A stretch of DNA of 64,000 nucleotides from Clostridium sp. KNHs214 (GTDB lineage Bacteria > Bacillota > Clostridia > Clostridiales > Clostridiaceae): contig NZ_JQMW01000009.1 of NCBI RefSeq assembly GCF_000744935.1, positions 124,001 through 188,000 on the forward strand. The letters are read 5' to 3'. Positions 44,059-54,012 of this stretch are shown piece after piece. The notes under the pieces were generated by a model. The model saw only the letters and a program-made list of their open reading frames with translations, was not told the origin of the DNA and did no database searches. Both the position numbers and the translations under genes were made by a program. Each line of letters starts with the position of its first letter. Position 1 is the stretch's first letter.

Positions 44059-45444
44059 ATGAGGATTCTAGCTGCTAAAGCAATGGGGCTAAATGATATA
44101 GAATTTATTATTCATCATTTATTACCTAATGTCATTTCTCCAATTATAGTAGCAGCCACCTTGGCTATTGCAGATGAGTATTGTAGTGTTTATGAATCAG
44201 ACGGCGTAGATATAACTAAAGTTGATAAAGATTCAAAAAGACAAAGTATTATCCCGCTGTATAAATTAGATACAAAATGGATGGTTACTAGAAAAATGAA
44301 GAGCATAGAGGGTATACAGTATGCTAAGAATCTTGAAGCTATTGAGTTATCAGAATGCGAGATTTCAGATATAACACCATTAAAGGATCTTAAAAAAATA
44401 AAATATATAGAATTAGATAGAAATAGGATTACTGATGTTTCACCTTTAGCTAATTTGACAGAATTAGAGCATTTAAAGTTATATAATAATTTGATAAGAG
44501 ATATTAGTCCATTAAAGACTCTTACAAAACTTAATTACTTAGATGTTCATTTCAATGTTGATAATGATGGAAGTAATGGTATAACTAATGCTGATGTTGT
44601 TAGGAATATGCCTGAATTGGATACACTAGATTTATCAGCAAATCATATAACAAATGTGGATGCTATAGTTGGATTAAATAAACTTAGAATTTTAGATTTT
44701 AGTGGAAATAATGTAAGTGATTATGCGAATATAAAAGATAAAGTATTTGAAATGTTTTCTAAGCAACTTGATGAATATAATAATCCTGAAAGAGTAAGTT
44801 GTGGCTTCTTTGGACAGAAGTTAAATGTAAATCAAAAGGTTGCTATACCAGCGACAGGAGGAGAGTTTACATTCAATAGTCCTTATTCAGGATTAGACGA
44901 ATTGGCGGAAATGTTTGAATTGAATACTTTCTTCTTAATGTGCAATCCTTCATATGTAAGCAATGGAATGCTTGATGCTACTGAGATTGGAGAATTAGGT
45001 GAAGGTGATAAAATAATAGAAGAAATGATAGAAAGTATAGAATATAATTCAGAAAATAAAACTTTCACTGTTAAGGTTAAACCAAACACTACAACTGAAA
45101 AGAAAAACTTAAAAATAGATGTTAACGCAACAACAGGGGAATTAGGTTTTATACTTACAGGTATAGAAATAAACCAAGAAACGCAATCAGAAGAAACAAA
45201 AACAGAAGGAAAACCAGAAACAAAACCAGAAGGAAACCCAGAAACAAAACCAGAAACAAAACCAGAAGGAAACCCCGAAACAAAACCAGTTTCTCCAGTT
45301 GCTTCACAAAATAAAAAGGCAAGCAATGAAAAAATCAGTGCATTGCCAAAAACAGGTGGAGTATCAGAAGGCATGAGTATTCTTTTAGGAAGCTTGGTAA
45401 CAGCTATAGGAGCTATTATGCTTCTATCTAAAAAAAGAAATTAA
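44059..45444 (+). pseudogene. LPXTG leucine-rich-repeat protein with OppC-like fragment at its 5' end
   Basis: From about residue 85 on this is an internalin-like surface protein: 22-residue leucine-rich repeats (IELSECEISDITPLKDLKKI, IELDRNRITDVSPLANLTEL and four more), a beta-rich domain, a Pro/Glu/Lys/Thr spacer and the sortase signal LPKTGG with hydrophobic helix and KKRN tail. The N-terminus is not a signal peptide but reads LAAKAMGLNDIEFIIHHLLP then NVISPIIVAATLAIAD, the conserved loop of OppC/DppC peptide permeases. The frame is open further upstream (from 43951), inside the preceding gene and across a terminator. The surface gene has probably lost its own start and been fused to a permease remnant; expression and export are doubtful. 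Confidence 0.65.
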
Positions 45445-45464
45445 TAAGTAGAATAAATATATAA

Positions 45465-45504
45465 AACAGTCACTAACTTGTTAAGATTAGTGACTGTTTT
45501 TTTT
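45465..45504. terminator. Bidirectional terminator
   Basis: AACAGTCACTAA/TTAGTGACTGTT stem, T8 on the plus strand and A-rich on the other side, between convergent genes. Confidence 0.88.
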
Positions 45505-46890
45505 ATACTTATTTTTAAAACTATACATTCTCTTATCTGCAATGTTCAGTAAATCATTAATGAGTTGTCCATCTTTATTAAATGTGGAAATGCCGTAGCT
45601 AAAGGAATATTTTATGCAGTTACCTTTAAAATAGGTATGCTTATTTTCTAAATAACTTAAAAAATTATTTAATCTATCTGTTAATTCTTCAACTGTGCAA
45701 TGGAGAAAGATTCCTGCGAACTCATCTCCACCAAATCGTGATAATATATCTCTATTTCCTAGAATATTTGAACATTCATTAGCAAAATCCTTAATTACAG
45801 CATCTCCTGCTAAGTGTCCAAAGCTATCGTTAATATATTTGAGGTCATTTAAGTCAAATATTACTAGGTTAAATGATTGTTCACATGCTGTTGATTTATT
45901 GTGAGTTTCCGTAAGTAATTCATAAAAATAACTCTTATTATAAACTCCTGTTAAATAGTCATGTCTAGATAAATGAACCTTTTCTTGATAAAGTAAGCAG
46001 TTAGATATAGCTATTTCAACATTGGTTTTTATAAATTCCATAATTTTAATATCATCTAAATCAAATGAATTAGCTTTAGTTGAATCTACATTAACCACTC
46101 CAAAAAAACTATTGTTTACATATATGGGAGCTGTAATAGTAGATTTTATATATTTTGAATCTTCATCATTGGTGGCAATGCGATATAAAGTAATATCTGG
46201 ATCATTAGTATTGTCAATTTTAGCGATTTTATCTAATTTTCCATTGGTTTTTTGATAAAGAAAGGATTCCTTTATTGGAATTTCAAAATTACTAATAGAA
46301 CTACTTTTAAAACCCACATGAGAAACGATTTTTAAGTTATTTCCTTGTTTAATCATAATACTGCCTAATTTAGCATGGTTTATTGATTTTATGGCATTTT
46401 TTAAGATTAATTCATATATAGAATATATATTATCAGTGTCAATGATAGCGTGGCTTATTTCAATCATTAATGAGCTTACTCTTAAAATTTTAGATAGATG
46501 AAGCTCCATTTCTTTTTTATGTGTGATATTAATTAAATGGGCTAATATGTATGTTTCAGATTCATAACTAATTAGAGTGCATTCATAATTACCCCAAATA
46601 ATACTATTACCTTTTGTTCTTATTTTTAGAGCTTGTTTAATTATATCTCCATTCCCTTTAAGGCTATCTATAATATTTTTAATAGATGTTTTTTTAGGTT
46701 CCTCAATTATACTAGGAATTAAATTACTTTTTCTAAGTTCTTGTAAAGAATAACCTAGCATTTCTTGAAATTTATAATTTATGGATAAAATTTTTTTATC
46801 ATTCAGTATTATAGTAGGCAATTGAATTATGCTTTCTAAATTTTTTAAATCGTTTTTTGTTATGATTTGAATATTTGATTTATTTTTCAA
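45487..46890 (-). CDS. Diguanylate cyclase with PAS and GAF domains
   Basis: Signal protein of 467 residues making c-di-GMP. A PAS domain (about 18-130; ILSINYKFQEMLGYSLQEL) and a GAF domain (about 145-295) precede a GGDEF domain (about 310-462) with intact active site RFGGDEFAGIF and HDYLTGVYNKSYF at its start. No membrane helices, so it senses a cytosolic cue. No RxxD inhibitory site is obvious. It is monocistronic. Confidence 0.9.
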   Translation of the reverse strand: MKNKSNIQIITKNDLKNLESIIQLPTIILNDKKILSINYKFQEMLGYSLQELRKSNLIPSIIEEPKKTSIKNIIDSLKGNGDIIKQALKIRTKGNSIIWGNYECTLISYESETYILAHLINITHKKEMELHLSKILRVSSLMIEISHAIIDTDNIYSIYELILKNAIKSINHAKLGSIMIKQGNNLKIVSHVGFKSSSISNFEIPIKESFLYQKTNGKLDKIAKIDNTNDPDITLYRIATNDEDSKYIKSTITAPIYVNNSFFGVVNVDSTKANSFDLDDIKIMEFIKTNVEIAISNCLLYQEKVHLSRHDYLTGVYNKSYFYELLTETHNKSTACEQSFNLVIFDLNDLKYINDSFGHLAGDAVIKDFANECSNILGNRDILSRFGGDEFAGIFLHCTVEELTDRLNNFLSYLENKHTYFKGNCIKYSFSYGISTFNKDGQLINDLLNIADKRMYSFKNKYKKNSH

Positions 46891-47075
46891 TTATATCACC
46901 TTAATCTGATAAATATTTAATATATACAAAAAAAATAAAATAATTAGAATACGAACATAAAGATTGTATTAATAGTAAATATTCGACAAAAATACTTATT
47001 ATCCTTTGTAGAAATTTAAAAAATATAAATTTGAAACTGACTTATATATATGATTTACTAGTGAAAATAAGTAGC

Positions 47076-47103
47076 TTGACAAAATAATTGAATTTGTTAA
47101 AAT
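47076..47103 (+). promoter_or_regulatory. Promoter of htpG
   Basis: TTGACA (47076-47081), 16-bp spacer, TAAAAT (47098-47103). The transcription start would lie within or next to the CIRCE element. Confidence 0.65.
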
Positions 47104-47107
47104 AAAG

Positions 47108-47134
47108 TTAGCACTCACCAAGTTTAAGTGCTAA
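47108..47134 (+). promoter_or_regulatory. CIRCE operator (HrcA site)
   Basis: TTAGCACTC (47108-47116), 9-bp spacer, AAGTGCTAA (47126-47134). It has one mismatch from the CIRCE consensus (GAGTGCTAA) and directly follows the -10 box of htpG. HrcA binding here would place HtpG in the class I heat-shock regulon. Confidence 0.9.
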
Positions 47135-47205
47135 CAAAATGCGTTAAAAGGCATGTGCCTTTCACATTTCTAATAATTTAAACTATGATGAAAGGAAATG
47201 ATAAA

Positions 47206-49080
47206 ATGTCTACAAAACAATTTAAAGCAGAGTCAAAGAGATTACTTGACTTAATGATTAACTCAATTTACACAAATAAAGAAATATTCTTAAGGGAACT
47301 TATATCAAATGCTAGTGATGCAATTGATAAGAGATATTATCGCTCACTTACTGATAAAAATATAAGTTTTAATAAGGATGATTTTTACATAAGAATTTCT
47401 GCGGACAAAGAAAATAGAATTCTTACAATTACTGATACTGGTATAGGAATGACATCAGAAGAACTTAAGAATAATCTTGGAACTATTGCAAAAAGTGGAT
47501 CTTTTGTTTTTAAAAATGAAATGGAAGCAAAAGAAGGAGTGGATATTATAGGTCAGTTTGGAGTTGGATTTTATTCTGCATTTATGGTATCCGATTCAAT
47601 CACTGTAAAAAGCCGTTCCCTTGATTCTAATGAGGCATATAAATGGGAATCAAAGGGTGTAGAAGGTTACGAAATTGAAAAGTGTGATAAAGATGAAGTA
47701 GGAACTGAAATAGTATTAAAAATAAAAGAAAATACAGAAGATGAAAAATACGATGAGTTTTTAGAGGAGTATAATATACAATCTTTAGTTAAAAAATATT
47801 CCGATTTTATAAAATATCCAATTAAAATGATGGTGAAGAAGAGCAAGTTAAAAGAAGGCAGCGAAAATGAATATGAAGATTATTTTGAAGATGATACTTT
47901 AAATAGTATGATTCCAATTTGGAGAAAAAGTAAAAATGAAGTAACCAATGAAGATTACGAAAGATTCTATATGGATAAGCACTTTGGATATGAAAAACCT
48001 CTAAAATCAATTATTTCAACTGTTGAGGGTGCAGTAAGCTATACAACTTTACTATTCATACCTGCTAGAGCTCCTTATGATTTTTATACAAAGGATTTTG
48101 AAAAAGGCTTAGAGCTTTACTCCAACGGTGTATTAATAATGGAAAAATGTGCAGACTTATTGCCAGATTACTTTAGCTTTGTTCAAGGACTAGTTGATTC
48201 AGCGGATCTTTCTCTTAATATTTCAAGGGAACTTTTACAGCATGATAGACAGCTTAAACTTATTGCAAAGAAAATAAAGGATAAAATAAAGAGTGAACTT
48301 TTATTAATGCTTAAAAATGATCGTGAAAAATATATTGAGTTCTACAATAGCTTTGGAAAACAATTGAAATTTGGTGTATATTCTGAGTTTGGAGCTAATA
48401 AAGATGTACTTCAGGATTTACTTATGTTCTATTCATCTACCGAGAAAAAACTTGTTACCCTTGATGAATACATTTCTCGTATGAAAGAAGGTCAAAAATA
48501 TATATACTATGCACCGGGAGAAAATATAGATAAGATAGATAAATTACCTCAAACTGAAGCTGTAAAAGACAAGGGCTACGAAATATTGTATTTCTCTGAT
48601 GAGGTGGATGAATTTGCTATTAAGATGCTTATGAAATATAAAGATAAAGAATTTGTATCTGTTTATAGTAAGGATTTAGGCTTTGAGCCTGATGAAAAAG
48701 AAGACCAAGAGGAAACAGATGAAAATAAAGAATTATTTAAATTCATGCAGGAAGCTTTAGGTGGTAAAGTAAAAGAAGTTAAAGCATCAAAGAGATTAAA
48801 GAGCCATCCAGTTTGCCTTACTAATGCTGGAGACATTTCAATTGAAATGGAAAAAGTTCTTAAGATGATGCCAGATAACCAAAATATAAAGGCTGATAAA
48901 ATATTAGAAATCAATACAAGTCATGAAATGTTCAATGCTATTAAAAATGCATTTAAAGACGATAAAGATAAATTAAAAATGATTTCAAATTTATTATATA
49001 ACCAAGCATTATTAATTGAAGGGCTTTCCATAGAGGATCCTGTACAATTTGCTAATGATGTATGTAATTTGATTAAGTAG
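47206..49080 (+). CDS. htpG: Molecular chaperone HtpG (Hsp90)
   Basis: ATP-dependent chaperone of 625 residues. The GHKL ATPase domain has [19 protein letters not shown] (motif with catalytic Glu and Mg-binding Asn), [23 protein letters not shown], and [16 protein letters not shown]. The middle domain has the catalytic Arg region [21 protein letters not shown], and the C-terminal dimerisation domain ends the protein. ATG 47206 follows AAAGGA. Alone in its transcription unit under CIRCE. Confidence 0.96.
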   Translation: MSTKQFKAESKRLLDLMINSIYTNKEIFLRELISNASDAIDKRYYRSLTDKNISFNKDDFYIRISADKENRILTITDTGIGMTSEELKNNLGTIAKSGSFVFKNEMEAKEGVDIIGQFGVGFYSAFMVSDSITVKSRSLDSNEAYKWESKGVEGYEIEKCDKDEVGTEIVLKIKENTEDEKYDEFLEEYNIQSLVKKYSDFIKYPIKMMVKKSKLKEGSENEYEDYFEDDTLNSMIPIWRKSKNEVTNEDYERFYMDKHFGYEKPLKSIISTVEGAVSYTTLLFIPARAPYDFYTKDFEKGLELYSNGVLIMEKCADLLPDYFSFVQGLVDSADLSLNISRELLQHDRQLKLIAKKIKDKIKSELLLMLKNDREKYIEFYNSFGKQLKFGVYSEFGANKDVLQDLLMFYSSTEKKLVTLDEYISRMKEGQKYIYYAPGENIDKIDKLPQTEAVKDKGYEILYFSDEVDEFAIKMLMKYKDKEFVSVYSKDLGFEPDEKEDQEETDENKELFKFMQEALGGKVKEVKASKRLKSHPVCLTNAGDISIEMEKVLKMMPDNQNIKADKILEINTSHEMFNAIKNAFKDDKDKLKMISNLLYNQALLIEGLSIEDPVQFANDVCNLIK

Positions 49081-49109
49081 TTTTATAAGAAAAATATATT
49101 AACTTGTAT

Positions 49110-49156
49110 AAAGTCTCCAAAATTTAAATTTATAATATTTTGGAGACTTTATACTT
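49110..49156 (+). terminator. Terminator after htpG
   Basis: 14-bp stem AAAGTCTCCAAAAT/ATTTTGGAGACTTT followed by ATACTTAT; rather weak T run but a very stable stem. Confidence 0.75.
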
Positions 49157-49257
49157 ATATATTCATTAAATTATTTGCTATGGATATAATTTAAATAGAT
49201 TTTTTGAACTTTTCATGGGACACGGAATGTGTAGTATAATTATACAAGGTGATAAAA

Positions 49258-50157
49258 ATGCAGATTAATAGATTATTTCAAATCGTATATATACTTTTGA
49301 ACAAAGAAAAGGTGACAGCTAAAGAATTGTCAGAGAAATTTCAAGTATCGCAGAGGACAATCTACCGAGATATAGAAACTTTGTGTCAATGCGGTGTTCC
49401 CATTTATACTAATAAGGGTAAAGGTGGGGGAATCAGTTTACTTGATAGTTTTATCTTAAATAAATCGGTACTTTCATCACAAGAACAAAAAGAAATTTTG
49501 TGTGCTTTACAGGGGTTAAATGCTGTAAATTATCCTGATATTCATAATGTACTTTCAAAATTAAGTGCATTATTTGGTACCAATAATCCTAATTGGGTAG
49601 AAGTTGATTTTTCAGATTGGAGCCATGTACAAAAGGATAGGTTTATTTTAATTAAAATGGCTGTTACAAATAAAAAAGTAATTTGCTTTGATTATTACAG
49701 CAGTTATGGAGAAAAAACTTATAGGATTGTGGAGCCGCTTCAATTGTGGTTTAAGGATAAGACATGGTATTTAAAAGCATTCTGTCGTTCAAAGCAAAGT
49801 ATGAGAATATTTAAGTTAACACGTATGAAAAATTTGAAGGCAACTGATGACTTCTTTGAAAGAACTTTACCTAAGGAAAATCCATCTATTCTAAATGATA
49901 TACCTATTGCAAATGTAGTCACATTAAAATTGAAGATAGATGCTTCACAGGCTTATCGTGTCTATGATGAGTTTGATGAAAGTGAAATTTATAAAAATGA
50001 AGATGGCAGCTTTGTAGTTAAAGTTTCTTATCCAGAGGATGAATGGGTATATGGGTATATTCTTTCCTTTGGTCATTTTGTGGAGGTTTTAGAACCTGGC
50101 TATATACGGAAAATTATAAAAAATAGATTAGAGAAAACTTTAAAATTATATTCTTAA
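49258..50157 (+). CDS. WYL-domain transcriptional regulator (YafY family)
   Basis: About 299 residues. The N-terminal helix-turn-helix (about 5-60; LNKEKVTAKELSEKFQVSQRTIYRDIETLCQCGVPI) is followed by a WYL domain (about 135-215; LQLWFKDKTWYLKAFCRSKQSMRIFKLTRM) and a WCX C-terminal part. WYL proteins bind nucleotides or other ligands. ATG 49258 is chosen. Followed 80 bp later by a zinc-ribbon protein, an arrangement often seen in clostridia. Confidence 0.88.
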   Translation: MQINRLFQIVYILLNKEKVTAKELSEKFQVSQRTIYRDIETLCQCGVPIYTNKGKGGGISLLDSFILNKSVLSSQEQKEILCALQGLNAVNYPDIHNVLSKLSALFGTNNPNWVEVDFSDWSHVQKDRFILIKMAVTNKKVICFDYYSSYGEKTYRIVEPLQLWFKDKTWYLKAFCRSKQSMRIFKLTRMKNLKATDDFFERTLPKENPSILNDIPIANVVTLKLKIDASQAYRVYDEFDESEIYKNEDGSFVVKVSYPEDEWVYGYILSFGHFVEVLEPGYIRKIIKNRLEKTLKLYS

Positions 50158-50178
50158 TATGACATGCAGTTGTCATAT
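50157..50178. promoter_or_regulatory. Palindrome between WYL regulator and zinc-ribbon gene
   Basis: ATATGACA (50157-50164) and TGTCATAT (50171-50178) are perfect arms with a 6-base spacer, and a further half-site GATGTCAT lies at about 50194. It could be the operator of the upstream regulator for the downstream gene. Confidence 0.4.
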
Positions 50179-50238
50179 TATACTTGATACAATGATGTCA
50201 TAGCAAAGCTATATAATATGAAACAAGGAGGGAATATT

Positions 50239-50508
50239 ATGGAGAATATGAAGTTTTGTCAGAGCTGTGGGATGCCTATGGGAGAAAATCAGCAGCTATA
50301 TGGGACAAATAAGGATGGAAATAAAAATACTGATTACTGTGTGTATTGTTTTAAGGACGGAGAATTCACAGCTAATGTAAGCATGGAGCAAATGATTGAG
50401 TTTTGCGTTCCTCATATGGTAGCTGGTAATGAGGGAATGACAGAAGAAATTGCAAGACAAAAGATGAAAGAGTTTTTCCCAATGCTAAGGCGCTGGCAAA
50501 CTAAATAA
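50239..50508 (+). CDS. Zinc-ribbon domain protein
   Basis: Protein of 89 residues. The N-terminal zinc ribbon FCQSCGMPMG…DYCVYCFKDGEF has four Cys in two CxxC pairs. The C-terminal helical part (MEQMIEFCVPHMVAGNEGMTEEIARQKMKEFFPMLRRW) is conserved in the putative zinc-ribbon family. Starts at ATG 50239 after AAGGAGG. Often found beside WYL/YafY regulators; function unknown. Confidence 0.82.
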   Translation: MENMKFCQSCGMPMGENQQLYGTNKDGNKNTDYCVYCFKDGEFTANVSMEQMIEFCVPHMVAGNEGMTEEIARQKMKEFFPMLRRWQTK

Positions 50509-50899
50509 GAACTTTTCCTAGAATATATTGACAAAATATATAATATTGTATAATATGAATAATATAATATATATGCCTATAAGGTGCAGGAGGAATATCT
50601 TATGAATATAATCCATGTACCAGCTATGAATACAGAAATTTGCTTCGCATAGAGACCATAAATGAAAAGGTGATGCTTTATTCGGAGCTAAATGTTTATA
50701 TGTCACCGCTGGAAAAGTAGAACAAAAAATATGATAAAAGTTATAGTTATTTAAAATTAGCTTTGTTAAAGTTTTTTTGTTGTGCAAAAATTTCAGCGAG
50801 GGTATATGTGTTAAGGTGATTTTATAGTATTTAACTATTTGTATAAAGAAATTAAAACATGAGTTTCTTTTTACTTAGTTTTTAACTAGTGAAAATTTT
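50509..50899. other. Gene-free stretch with possible gene vestige
   Basis: A TTGACA…TATAAT pair (spacer 15) and a good ribosome site (GCAGGAGG, about 50587) open a 16-codon frame from ATG 50602 (MNIIHVPAMNTEICFA, then stop). A different frame continues as LLRIETINEKVMLYSELNVY up to TAG 50720, suggesting a frameshifted remnant. Not recognised. The rest, to 50899, is AT-rich with nothing assigned. Confidence 0.3.
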
Positions 50900-50933
50900 G
50901 CCACGGATAAAGTATCGTTATCCGTGGCTTTTA
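50900..50933 (+). terminator. Intrinsic terminator
   Basis: GCCACGGATAA/TTATCCGTGGC perfect stem followed by TTTTATT. It has no intact gene directly upstream, so it may end the zinc-ribbon transcript or an unassigned RNA. Confidence 0.8.
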
Positions 50934-50977
50934 TTATGAAGTTTAGCTGGTGTGGGCATCAAATAAATTTTTAATTA

Positions 50978-51016
50978 AAGGCCATGGGTATTTTAAATAC
51001 TGATGGTCTTTTTTCT
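50978..51016 (+). terminator. Second intrinsic terminator upstream of ABC-F gene
   Basis: AAGGCCAT/ATGGTCTT with inner TATTT/AAATA, then TTTTTTCT. It lies 80 bp before the ABC-F start. This could be a terminator/attenuator of the ABC-F leader, as such genes are often attenuated; no leader peptide was identified. Confidence 0.65.
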
Positions 51017-51093
51017 ATGCATAAAATCAAAATAGCAAGTAAAATATGGACTTTGTTTAATTAAGCAAGGTGTAATTTGAAGGAGGAGTTAAA

Positions 51094-52986
51094 ATGAGTT
51101 TATTAACACTAGAAAATATTTGGAAAGAATACAGAAACCAAAATGTATTAAAGGGTGCATCTTTAAGAATTGAAAGAGGAGAAAGAGTATCATTAGTAGG
51201 GCCTAATGGAGCAGGGAAAAGTACTTTAATTAAAATAGCTTTAGGTATTGAACAGGCTGATAATGGAAAAGTAGTTAAACCTAAGGCAACTAAAGTAGGA
51301 TATCTATCTCAAGATATGATAGAATTGAATGATGTTAAAGAAGACACAGCCCTGTGTGTACAAGAGGTAATAGCTTTAGAGGAAAAACTTAAGGAATTAG
51401 AAATAGCTATGGTAGAATTGCATGGGGATAAGGATAAGAAAAAGTATGAAGCTATTTTAAAAAAGTATTCCAGTACTTTAAATAAATTCGAAGCTATGAA
51501 TGGATACATTATAGAAAATAAAGTTACTAAGATACTTTTAGGATTGGGACTAAAAAAACAGGTATTAAAACTCCCCATAAACAAACTCAGTGGAGGGGAA
51601 AAGATGCGAGTTCTCCTTGCTAGGATATTAATTAATGAGCCAGATTTGATTATATTAGATGAGCCTACTAACCATTTAGATATTAAAACTATAGAATGGT
51701 TAGAAAATTTTTTAAAAAAGTTCAGTGGAGGTGTTCTAATGGTATCTCATGATAGGTATTTTTTAGATGAAACTTCCACAAGAATTGCAGAGCTTAATAA
51801 TGGTACTATTTGTGAAAAGAGTTGTAATTATAGTAAATTTATTAAAGAAAAGCAGCGCATGAGAGAATACTATAGATGGGAACAGAAGGGATTAGAACTT
51901 AAAATAAAGAGAGAAAAGAAGATTATAGAAGAACTTAAATCTCACAGAAAAATTACAGCTTTTAAAAGTAGAGAAAAAAGACTTAATGCTTTTGTTGAAG
52001 AAAGGAAGAGAACGCAAGAAAATTTTAAACATTGTAATCATTTAAAGAATGATAATAAGCCTAAAATAGAATTTGGAAACGTAGATCACGCCAGCCACCA
52101 TATTGCTTGGGCAATAAATTTAAGTAAATCTTTTGGAAATTTTACTCTTATAAAGGATGGAAATTTTAATATATATGGGGGAGAGTCAGTGGGAATCGTA
52201 GGGGACAATGGCTGTGGTAAGACTACTCTTTTGAATATTTTATTAGGGAAAGATAGAGATTTTAAAGGTGAGGCAACTATAGGCAATTGGGTTAAGTATG
52301 GTTATTTAGGTCAAGAAGTTAATTTTGAAGATGAAGATCTATCAATTCTACAAGAAATTATGAGTGTAAAGGAAATGGATGAAAAGGAAGCTAGATTTCA
52401 TTTGAGTAAATTTCAATTTTATGGAGATGAAGTTAATAAAACTCTGAAAGTTTTAAGCGGAGGAGAAAGAGTCAGACTTCATTTTGTAAAGATGATTCTT
52501 CAAAATCCTCATTGCCTTATTATGGATGAGCCTACAAACCACCTGGATTTAGAAGCTAGAGAATCTATAGAAAAAGCTCTTAAAGAATACAAAGGAACTG
52601 TAATTGCAGTTTCTCACGACAGATATTTTTTAAATAAATCCATAAATAAGATTATTGAAATCTGTGATGGCAATATATCTACTTTTTATGGGAATTATGA
52701 TTCTTATAAAAAGGAAAAGAAAAAAATTCAAGAAGGAAAGCAAAGCAAAAAGAACAAGATTAAAAATTTAAAAGTTAAGGAGCCGAAAAAGTCTAATGGA
52801 ACTAAGAAAAAAAATCTAAATAAAAACAAAGAAGATTATAAGGAAATAGAAAATAAGATAATTTATTTGGAAGATGAAATTAAAGCTTTAGAAGAAAGTT
52901 TTAATGAAAACACTGAATATCAAGTATATACAAAATATGAAAGAATGACAAAAGAAGTAGAGAGGTTGTATGAAATGTTAGTATAG
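51094..52986 (+). CDS. ABC-F family ATPase (ribosome-associated, YdiF-like)
   Basis: Soluble protein of 630 residues with two ABC cassettes and no membrane part. Cassette 1 has GPNGAGKST, LSGGEKMRVLLARIL and LIILDEPTNHLDIKTIEWLE; cassette 2 has GDNGCGKTT, LSGGERVRLHFVKMIL and CLIMDEPTNHLDLEARE. The linker (about 240-330) is charged and helical. The C-terminal extension (about 550-630) is a Lys-rich coiled coil as in YdiF/Uup. It acts on the ribosomal E site in the family; whether it protects against an antibiotic is not decided by sequence. Confidence 0.92.
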   Translation: MSLLTLENIWKEYRNQNVLKGASLRIERGERVSLVGPNGAGKSTLIKIALGIEQADNGKVVKPKATKVGYLSQDMIELNDVKEDTALCVQEVIALEEKLKELEIAMVELHGDKDKKKYEAILKKYSSTLNKFEAMNGYIIENKVTKILLGLGLKKQVLKLPINKLSGGEKMRVLLARILINEPDLIILDEPTNHLDIKTIEWLENFLKKFSGGVLMVSHDRYFLDETSTRIAELNNGTICEKSCNYSKFIKEKQRMREYYRWEQKGLELKIKREKKIIEELKSHRKITAFKSREKRLNAFVEERKRTQENFKHCNHLKNDNKPKIEFGNVDHASHHIAWAINLSKSFGNFTLIKDGNFNIYGGESVGIVGDNGCGKTTLLNILLGKDRDFKGEATIGNWVKYGYLGQEVNFEDEDLSILQEIMSVKEMDEKEARFHLSKFQFYGDEVNKTLKVLSGGERVRLHFVKMILQNPHCLIMDEPTNHLDLEARESIEKALKEYKGTVIAVSHDRYFLNKSINKIIEICDGNISTFYGNYDSYKKEKKKIQEGKQSKKNKIKNLKVKEPKKSNGTKKKNLNKNKEDYKEIENKIIYLEDEIKALEESFNENTEYQVYTKYERMTKEVERLYEMLV

Positions 52987-53037
52987 TTTAGTATGTTATA
53001 ATAAGATAAATTACTGATTTGATTGGAGGATGATACC

Positions 53038-53586
53038 ATGTATTTTAAGGAAAAAGGAAAAACAAATACTGAAAAATGTGTAGAAATTGCAATTAAGGAA
53101 GCAAGAAATAGACATATAAAACATATTGTTGTAGCTACTAATAGTGGATATACGGGGAAGTTATTTAAAGAAGCTAAAGATTTAAACATTATTTGTGTTA
53201 CACATGCTTATGGATCTAAAGAGCCTGGTGAAAATGTTATGCTTCAAGAAACAGTAGAAGAGCTTAAGAATTTAGGACTTAAGGTGCTCACAACTACCCA
53301 TGTGCTAAGCGGTGCAGAAAGAGGTATAAGTAAAAAATTTGGTGGAGTAAGCCCTGTGGAAATCATGGCTCATACTTTAAGGATGTTTGGACAAGGAACC
53401 AAAGTTTGTGTGGAAGTAAGTGTTATGGCTTTAGATGCGGGACTTATACCTTACGGCGAGAAAATAATTGCAGTAGGGGGCAGTGCAGAAGGTGCAGATA
53501 CTGCTGTGGTTATAAGTCCAGCTCATGCAAATAATATATTAGACACTAAGATAAATGAGATAATATGCAAACCTAGGAATTTCTAA
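53038..53586 (+). CDS. Pyruvate kinase alpha/beta-domain (PK_C) protein
   Basis: Stand-alone homologue of the C-terminal domain of pyruvate kinase, 182 residues. Typical segments are CVEIAIKEARNRHIKHIVVATNSGYTGKLFKEA and VEVSVMALDAGLIPYGEKIIAVGGSAEGADTAVVISPAHA. It lacks the catalytic barrel, so it is not an enzyme of glycolysis; a regulatory ligand-binding role is likely. ATG 53038 follows TGGAGG. A decayed copy of its promoter and first codons occurs at 56359-56440. Confidence 0.82.
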   Translation: MYFKEKGKTNTEKCVEIAIKEARNRHIKHIVVATNSGYTGKLFKEAKDLNIICVTHAYGSKEPGENVMLQETVEELKNLGLKVLTTTHVLSGAERGISKKFGGVSPVEIMAHTLRMFGQGTKVCVEVSVMALDAGLIPYGEKIIAVGGSAEGADTAVVISPAHANNILDTKINEIICKPRNF

Positions 53587-53673
53587 TATCAATACTTTCT
53601 TTGTAATCTGTGGGTATTTCAATATAATTAATTGGAATACCTTCATTAATTTAATATATTAAAAATCTCTTCC

Positions 53674-53844
53674 ATGAAAATGCCGCGCTTACCTATAATA
53701 CTACAAGTTGGACTTTCATTTATTCCTAAGATTATAAATAATTTATTAGATAAAATAGGATCTTATATTTTAATTTATCTTTTAATTACTTATTTACCAA
53801 AGCAATATAGACCTTCTAAATCTTTAGAAAGAGAAATGAATTAA
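53674..53844 (+). pseudogene. Short remnant of a membrane protein (56 aa tail)
   Basis: The frame MKMPRLPIILQVGLSFIPKI continues with one hydrophobic helix (SYILIYLLITYLPKQYR) and stops at 53844. It looks like the last helix of an integral membrane protein such as an ECF-transporter S component (resemblance only). No ribosome site. Confidence 0.35.
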
Positions 53845-53879
53845 ACAATTAAATTCAATTTTAAACATTTGCAAATTAG

Positions 53880-53930
53880 TAGACTATATCGTTGAATATG
53901 TAATTTTATTCAATGATATAGTCTATTTTA
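53880..53930 (+). terminator. Terminator in the PK_C/NAGPA intergenic stretch
   Basis: The stem TAGACTATATC…GATATAGTCTA continues with TTGAATA/ATTCAA (one mismatch), followed by TTTTA. The remaining gene-free bases from 53587 to 54012 hold the membrane-protein remnant above. Confidence 0.7.
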
Positions 53931-54012
53931 GTTATTGTAGTATAGAATTTTTTGTTTTTTTAGAAATATTACTATGCTATAATAAAATAAATTATTAATA
54001 AATGGGGGAGCA

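Noticed and set aside
45199-45288. Tandem repeat that could be a CRISPR-like array
   Set aside because: It is an in-frame repeat coding for ETKPEGNP units of the cell-wall spacer; no constant repeat/variable spacer pattern.
44884-45374. Opposite-strand ORF with repeated FVSGFPSGFVSG
   Set aside because: A mirror of the Pro/Glu/Lys/Thr repeat codons of the LPXTG protein; no ribosome site.
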